64,000 nucleotides of DNA from Solirubrum koreensis (GTDB taxonomy: Bacteria > Bacteroidota > Bacteroidia > Cytophagales > Hymenobacteraceae), in contig NZ_BAABHA010000001.1 in NCBI RefSeq assembly GCF_039541855.1, forward strand, positions 585,009-649,008, written 5' to 3'. This document shows positions 60,199 through 64,000 of the stretch, in pieces. Position 1 is the first letter of the stretch. Each line of letters starts with the position of its first letter. Both the position numbers and the translations under genes were made by a program. The notes beneath the pieces are model-generated. The model saw only the letters and a program-made list of their open reading frames with translations, did not search any database and was not told where the DNA came from.

Positions 60199-60589
60199 AG
60201 TAATGCCAAAAAGTCTTGGAAGTAGGGGCCCATACGGGCCGCCGGGGCCGTTGTTTGGGGCGGTAAGTTAAGACCGTGTCGGAAAGACCTCGCAGCCGTG
60301 GAGGCGCAAAGCAACGTTTTTCGCGCGGAAAATGACCGGTCTGGCGTGGAAACGATGCCGGAGGCCTGGCGCAGGGCAGCTAAAGCCAGACCAAGTTCGA
60401 GCCGGGTTTGCGGTTCTTGTCAAGGGCACGATCTAGGTTATCGAATTGGATAGGCAAAGCTTTCTACTGTGTAGGAGGCTGATCGTTAATGCTGTGGCCG
60501 AAGTAGGTAAACCCTTCGTGGCTGTTGGGAGTTTAGAATTCTTGCGGCGGCCTAGGGTGGCCGCTGCCCACATCTTTGCTTCCTTCCGC
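60199..60589. other. Intergenic region between divergent pgi and the SDR gene
   Basis: About 391 bp holding both promoters. ACATCTTTG about 15 nt before the SDR ATG is a weak match to TAnnTTTG. No gene supported. Confidence 0.5.
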
Positions 60590-61432
60590 ATGTCCACTAC
60601 TCCTAAAACCTGGTTTATTACCGGCGTTAGCACCGGTTTTGGTGCTTCTTTGGCCGAACTGCTGCTCGAACGCGGCGACACCGTGGCCGCTACCTTCCGC
60701 CAGCAGCCGCAAGCCGATGATTTCACCCGCAAAGCCGGTGGTCAGGGTCGCGGCTTTGTGTGCGATGTTACCAACGAAGCCCAGGTAAAACAAGCTATTG
60801 CCGATGCCATCGGGGCGTTTGGCCACCTCGATGTGGTGGTGAACAACGCGGGCTATGGCTCCTTGGGCAGCATCGAGGAAATCGATGCGGCGGAGGTGCA
60901 GCGTCAGTTCGACGTAAATGTGTTTGGGCCCTTGCACGTGCTGCGGGCCGTTTTGCCCCACTTGCGGGAGCGGCGCAGCGGCCACATCATCAACATCACC
61001 AGCATTGGGGGGCTAAAGACGTTTCCGGGCGTGGGCGTGTACAACGCCAGCAAGTTTGCCCTCGAAGCCATTGGCGAGAGTCTGGCGCAGCAAGTGGGGC
61101 CGTTGGGTATTAAAGTGACCAACATCGAGCCGAGCGGCTTCCGCACCGACTGGGCTGGACGCTCGGCCAGCTTCGTTGACACCCACATCGACGACTACAA
61201 AGCCACCGTGGGCGAAAACCTAAAGGGTATCCAGAGCTATAGTGGCCGCCAGCCCGGCGACCCACGCCGCGCCGCCGAAATCATGTACGACCTCGTGCGC
61301 CAAGAAAACCCACCCTTGCACTTGCCGCTGGGTAAAGCCGCCGTGAAGGGTGCCCGCGAAAAGTTTACCGCGCTGGTAACGGAACTGGAAGGCGTAGCCG
61401 AAACCGGAAATTCAGCTGATTTTCCTGCCTAA
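60590..61432 (+). CDS. Short-chain dehydrogenase/reductase
   Basis: A 280-residue classical SDR oxidoreductase. Cofactor motif TGVSTGFG (about 9-16), NNAG (about 86-89), and catalytic Ser (ITSIGG), YNASK (about 154-158) are present; length and the Arg/Asp at the cofactor pocket suggest NADP preference but this is unclear. No substrate deduced. The in-frame 48-residue upstream extension lacks a good start. It ends at a terminator. Confidence 0.92.
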   Translation: MSTTPKTWFITGVSTGFGASLAELLLERGDTVAATFRQQPQADDFTRKAGGQGRGFVCDVTNEAQVKQAIADAIGAFGHLDVVVNNAGYGSLGSIEEIDAAEVQRQFDVNVFGPLHVLRAVLPHLRERRSGHIINITSIGGLKTFPGVGVYNASKFALEAIGESLAQQVGPLGIKVTNIEPSGFRTDWAGRSASFVDTHIDDYKATVGENLKGIQSYSGRQPGDPRRAAEIMYDLVRQENPPLHLPLGKAAVKGAREKFTALVTELEGVAETGNSADFPA

Positions 61433-61457
61433 TTACGTTGCCCGAGTCTCACAAAAC

Positions 61458-61510
61458 AAAGGCGTTCGGCCCAATGCTCTACCGAGGATTGCACTGGGCC
61501 GAACGCCTTT
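61458..61510. terminator. Bidirectional intrinsic terminator
   Basis: 16-bp perfect stem (61458-61473 / 61495-61510, AAAGGCGTTCGGCCCA) with a 21-nt loop, between the convergent SDR and KDPG aldolase genes. Confidence 0.88.
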
Positions 61511-61526
61511 AAGTTACCCGATGGGT

Positions 61527-62177
61527 TTATGACTGGGGCTGCATAACAGCCAGCAACTTCGTCACTTGGGCGGTTAGGGCAGCGGGGTCATCGGTTTGTA
61601 GCAGGCGAGAGTCAATACCTACGCAGCTGGCCCCGGCCTGCATCCATTGGGCTACACTCTCGGGAGTGGGCTGAATGCCGCCGGTGGCCATAAACCGCAC
61701 CTGCGGTAACGGCCCGCGAATGGCCTGGAGGTAGTCGGGCCCCATAACGCTGGCCGGAAAGAGCTTAGCGAAGGCTGCCCCGAGTTGGGTAGCCGCGTAT
61801 ACTTCGTTGGGGGTAAGTACGCCGGGCAACCAAGCTAAGTCGTGGCGCTGGCATACCCGGGCCACATCGGCGCTTATTACGGGCTGCACAATGTAATCGG
61901 CGCCGGCGGCTATAAACCGCTCGGCTTCTTCCACCGTGTAAATGGTGCCGGCACCCAACATAAGATCTGGGTACTCCGCTTCCACAAATTGCTGTAAATC
62001 GGCAAAAATTTCGAAGGCGTTTGGCCCGCGGTTGGTAAACTCGAACAGGCGCACGCCACCTTCGTAACAGGCCTGCAGCACCCGCCGGGCATACGGTTCT
62101 TCGGCGTGGTAAAAAACGGGAATCAGCGGACTGCGCAGGCCTTGAGCCACGGCATCGGCGCGGGTAAAACGAGCCAT
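61527..62177 (-). CDS. eda: Bifunctional 4-hydroxy-2-oxoglutarate/KDPG aldolase
   Basis: A 216-residue class I aldolase of the KDPG/KHG family, cleaving KDPG to pyruvate and glyceraldehyde 3-phosphate. The conserved Glu is in LFEFTNRGPNAFE (about 36-48), and the Schiff-base Lys is in FAKLFPASVMGPDYLQAIRGPLP (about 129-151). GAGTIYTVEEA and the phosphate-binding FMATGGIQPTPE are also present. It is stand-alone: no edd or kdgK in the window. A longer start at 62201 is unlikely. Confidence 0.95.
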   Translation of the reverse strand: MARFTRADAVAQGLRSPLIPVFYHAEEPYARRVLQACYEGGVRLFEFTNRGPNAFEIFADLQQFVEAEYPDLMLGAGTIYTVEEAERFIAAGADYIVQPVISADVARVCQRHDLAWLPGVLTPNEVYAATQLGAAFAKLFPASVMGPDYLQAIRGPLPQVRFMATGGIQPTPESVAQWMQAGASCVGIDSRLLQTDDPAALTAQVTKLLAVMQPQS

Positions 62178-62367
62178 AGAAGAAAGGAAATTAACGAGCA
62201 AAACCAGCGCCCTGGACGAGCGGGGCTAGGGATTGATACGGCAGTTAGGGTGAAGAGTCCACTGTTGCTCATGAGCTGTTCGGTTATCACCCGCCAGCGA
62301 AGTTTCAGGTGAGCTGTCGAAATGAGGTCAACTGATTGCAAGGACCTGTTAGCCCTAGTGAGTTGGG

Positions 62368-63693
62368 CTATACTCGGTGCAGCTGTAGCACCCCTGGTAC
62401 TTCCGCGGAAGTGGGCAGCTCGCCGGTGCGGGCAAATTCTGCCCACAGCTGCCGTACTTCCCGGCCGGCTTGGTGGACTTCGGCCCAGCTTGCGTCGCCA
62501 AGCAGGGGCACTGCCGACCACGTTTTCTGCGTCCCAAACAGCAATGGCAAGTCAATGGTATGGGCTGCCCCAAATGCACTGCCGCGGGGGCGGTACGTCA
62601 CTGTAAAGAGATAAGCGCGTCCGCCGGCCCGCGCATGCCGGCGGGCAAAAGCGGCTGCCGGATCCACGTAGATGCGCCGCGAACCAGCCGCCACCAGCTT
62701 GCGGGTTAACGAGGGCCCGAGCAACGGCAGGCGCTCAAGCCAACGGAACTTCGGGTCGATGACGGCAAAAAAGCGCAACTCTTCGGCCGTGGCGCCAATA
62801 AGCACGTCTATGGCTGGAGCCGCAGCGCGCCAGGCTTGGGCAATAGCCTTTTCCGGAGGTAATGGGTAAGCGCCGTATTGCGTGCCAAAGGGCATACCAG
62901 CCTTCAGGCCCGACCAGCGGGCCGCCCGCCAAGCCGTTGCTTCGTAGCCCAGCACGTCCTCGTGACTAGCGTCGGCAGGAATGGAATTCACGGCTGCCGC
63001 CATGGCCCGCGTCATGCGGGCGCGGTTGGGAGCCAGGCCAAGCGGGGCGCTGTGCAGAATAAGCCGCCGAAACAGGCCCGCAGCGTCTTCGGCTACCAGC
63101 AGGTGCGCGGCAGCGTCGCCACCGGAAGAGTGCCCCAGCAAGGTTACGCAAGCCGGGTTTCCGCCGAAAGCAGTTATGTTGCGTTGCACCCAGCGCAAGG
63201 CCCCCATCAGATCAAGCAAGCCTAGGTTCGGCGGGGTATCTGAGCGGCCCAGGAAGCCAAACAAGCCTAGGCGGTAGGTAACGGCTACCACTACTACCCG
63301 TTGTTCTGTCACAAACGTCGTAGGGTCATAAAAGGCCAAGTCGCCAGCGCCACTCACGTAAGAGCCACCGTGTACCCACACGATAACAGGCAAATTATCC
63401 TGCGACTGGGCGTCGGCCGGCGTCGTAACGGTCAGTCGCAGGCAGTCCTCGTCGTAGGTCCGGCCGGCCAATGCCGGGCCAAGGGCTTGACTCAGCAGCG
63501 AATCGACCACCTGCGGGCACACTGGACCGGGCGCAGTAGCCTGCAAAGGCACCTCGGAAGCCGGTTCATCCACCGGAGGCTGAAAGCGGGCGGCACGTGC
63601 ATACCGTATGCCGCTGGCACGTACCACAGCCCCGTCGCGCTGACCGATAATAGTGCCTGCGGGCGTGTGAAAGTGAGGAGAAGCCGTAGGCAT
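62368..63693 (-). CDS. Carboxylesterase type B
   Basis: A 441-residue alpha/beta-hydrolase of the carboxylesterase/cholinesterase family. The oxyanion hole is PVIVWVHGGSYVSGAGD (about 103-119), the nucleophile elbow LLGHSSGGDAAAH (about 183-195, Ser in GHSSG), with EDCLRLTV (about 91-98) as a family signature. Catalytic Glu and His are expected in the region FGTQKTW-HTIDLPLLF; the HTIDLP segment is seen (about 390). It hydrolyses esters of unknown nature. ATG 63693 is used; an in-frame upstream start adds 17 residues. Confidence 0.9.
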   Translation of the reverse strand: MPTASPHFHTPAGTIIGQRDGAVVRASGIRYARAARFQPPVDEPASEVPLQATAPGPVCPQVVDSLLSQALGPALAGRTYDEDCLRLTVTTPADAQSQDNLPVIVWVHGGSYVSGAGDLAFYDPTTFVTEQRVVVVAVTYRLGLFGFLGRSDTPPNLGLLDLMGALRWVQRNITAFGGNPACVTLLGHSSGGDAAAHLLVAEDAAGLFRRLILHSAPLGLAPNRARMTRAMAAAVNSIPADASHEDVLGYEATAWRAARWSGLKAGMPFGTQYGAYPLPPEKAIAQAWRAAAPAIDVLIGATAEELRFFAVIDPKFRWLERLPLLGPSLTRKLVAAGSRRIYVDPAAAFARRHARAGGRAYLFTVTYRPRGSAFGAAHTIDLPLLFGTQKTWSAVPLLGDASWAEVHQAGREVRQLWAEFARTGELPTSAEVPGVLQLHRV

Positions 63694-63813
63694 GCCAAAA
63701 AAGAACAACGTAAGCTGAGCCCGCGCCAGCCCAGCGGGGTTCAAAAGTGGCTTAAACGTGTAGTCCTGTTGTGTCGTTGAGCAAAAAGAGTCTTGCCTTT
63801 ATGGTTTATACTA

Positions 63814-64000
63814 GGGTGTGTGGACAATCGGCGACCTTTAGGTCGTGCGACGTTATGAACTCAAAGATGCGGATTGGGCACGCTTAGTGCCGTTGTTGCC
63901 GGGTAAAGTCGGGGACGCGGGCCGCCCGGCTGCTGACAACCGGCTGTTTGTCAATGCCGTGCTGTGGATTGCGCGCAGCGGTGCGCCCTGGCGCGATTTG
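63814..64000 (+). mobile_element. Left end of an IS5-type insertion sequence (incomplete)
   Basis: From about 63814 (GGTGTGTGGACAA, a plausible terminal inverted repeat) the sequence runs into a transposase gene that continues past the window edge. Its right end and target duplication cannot be seen. Confidence 0.65.
63845..64000 (+). CDS. IS5-family transposase (N-terminal part)
   Basis: An ORF open to the end of the window, 52 codons from GTG 63845: VRRYELKDADWARLVPLLPG opening, then GRPAADNRLFVNAVLWIARSGAPWRDL. This matches the N-terminal DUF4096-type domain of IS5/IS427-group transposases. A stop codon (TAG, 63839-63841) precedes the start. The gene is cut by the window end, so nothing can be said about its integrity. 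Confidence 0.85.
   Translation, partial: MRRYELKDADWARLVPLLPGKVGDAGRPAADNRLFVNAVLWIARSGAPWRDL

Overview
The window looks like a chromosomal segment of a GC-rich member of Bacteroidota, most likely Hymenobacter or a close relative in Cytophagales. The signs are a type IX secretion C-terminal signal on a giant secreted metalloprotease, a TonB receptor paired with a DUF4249 lipoprotein, OmpA/PD40 outer-membrane architecture, KDPG aldolase and PGI variants seen in this group, and promoter-like TAnnTTTG boxes just in front of several genes. These are family recognitions made by eye; no search was run.

Layout. 1-5.4 kb: heptose-7-P kinase, hemE, a small hypothetical, marC, purE and a membrane-anchored EEP phosphatase. 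5.5-11.4 kb: one 1981-residue secreted, multidomain metalloprotease. 11.6-19.6 kb: FAD monooxygenase, two tandem paralogous secreted proteins, dnaK, a Crp-type regulator with a DUF4260 membrane protein, and rluE with a hypothetical partner. 19.57-19.98 kb: a GIY-YIG endonuclease gene inside perfect 35-bp inverted repeats. 20-29 kb: a VWA-like membrane protein, an AT-rich island, fabG, TonB receptor + DUF4249, purine nucleoside phosphorylase and a PKD lipoprotein. 29-42.9 kb: sppA, rarA, EamA transporter, GH43 enzyme, PhyH dioxygenase, lpdA, TPR lipoprotein, thioredoxin, HNH protein and a DUF6687-like protein. 42.9-48.2 kb: sbcC and sbcD, split by a second cassette, a DUF559 endonuclease gene inside perfect 46-bp inverted repeats. 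48.4-64 kb: MBL/rhodanese persulfide enzyme, Spy-like protein, APC permease, LuxR-type response regulator without its phospho-acceptor Asp, ricin/PD40/OmpA protein, cupin, PGI, SDR, KDPG aldolase, carboxylesterase, and the left end of an IS5-type element running off the window.

Most genes are ordinary housekeeping or surface functions. The most unusual signal is a set of five long inverted-repeat elements. Two carry a single small nuclease gene each, from unrelated nuclease families (GIY-YIG and DUF559), between perfect terminal inverted repeats. Three shorter ones (1055-1158, 22951-23047, 35774-35935) have no gene and resemble non-autonomous derivatives of the same two repeat families. The DUF559 cassette sits exactly between sbcD and sbcC, whose product complex cleaves hairpin DNA, and its repeat now encodes the last residues of SbcD. 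This suggests a family of minimal nuclease-driven mobile repeats, analogous in layout to REP/RAYT systems, but mobility is inferred and not shown.

Many gene ends carry strong intrinsic terminators, several of them perfect palindromes of 50-70 bp. No tRNA, rRNA, CRISPR array or prophage was recognised.
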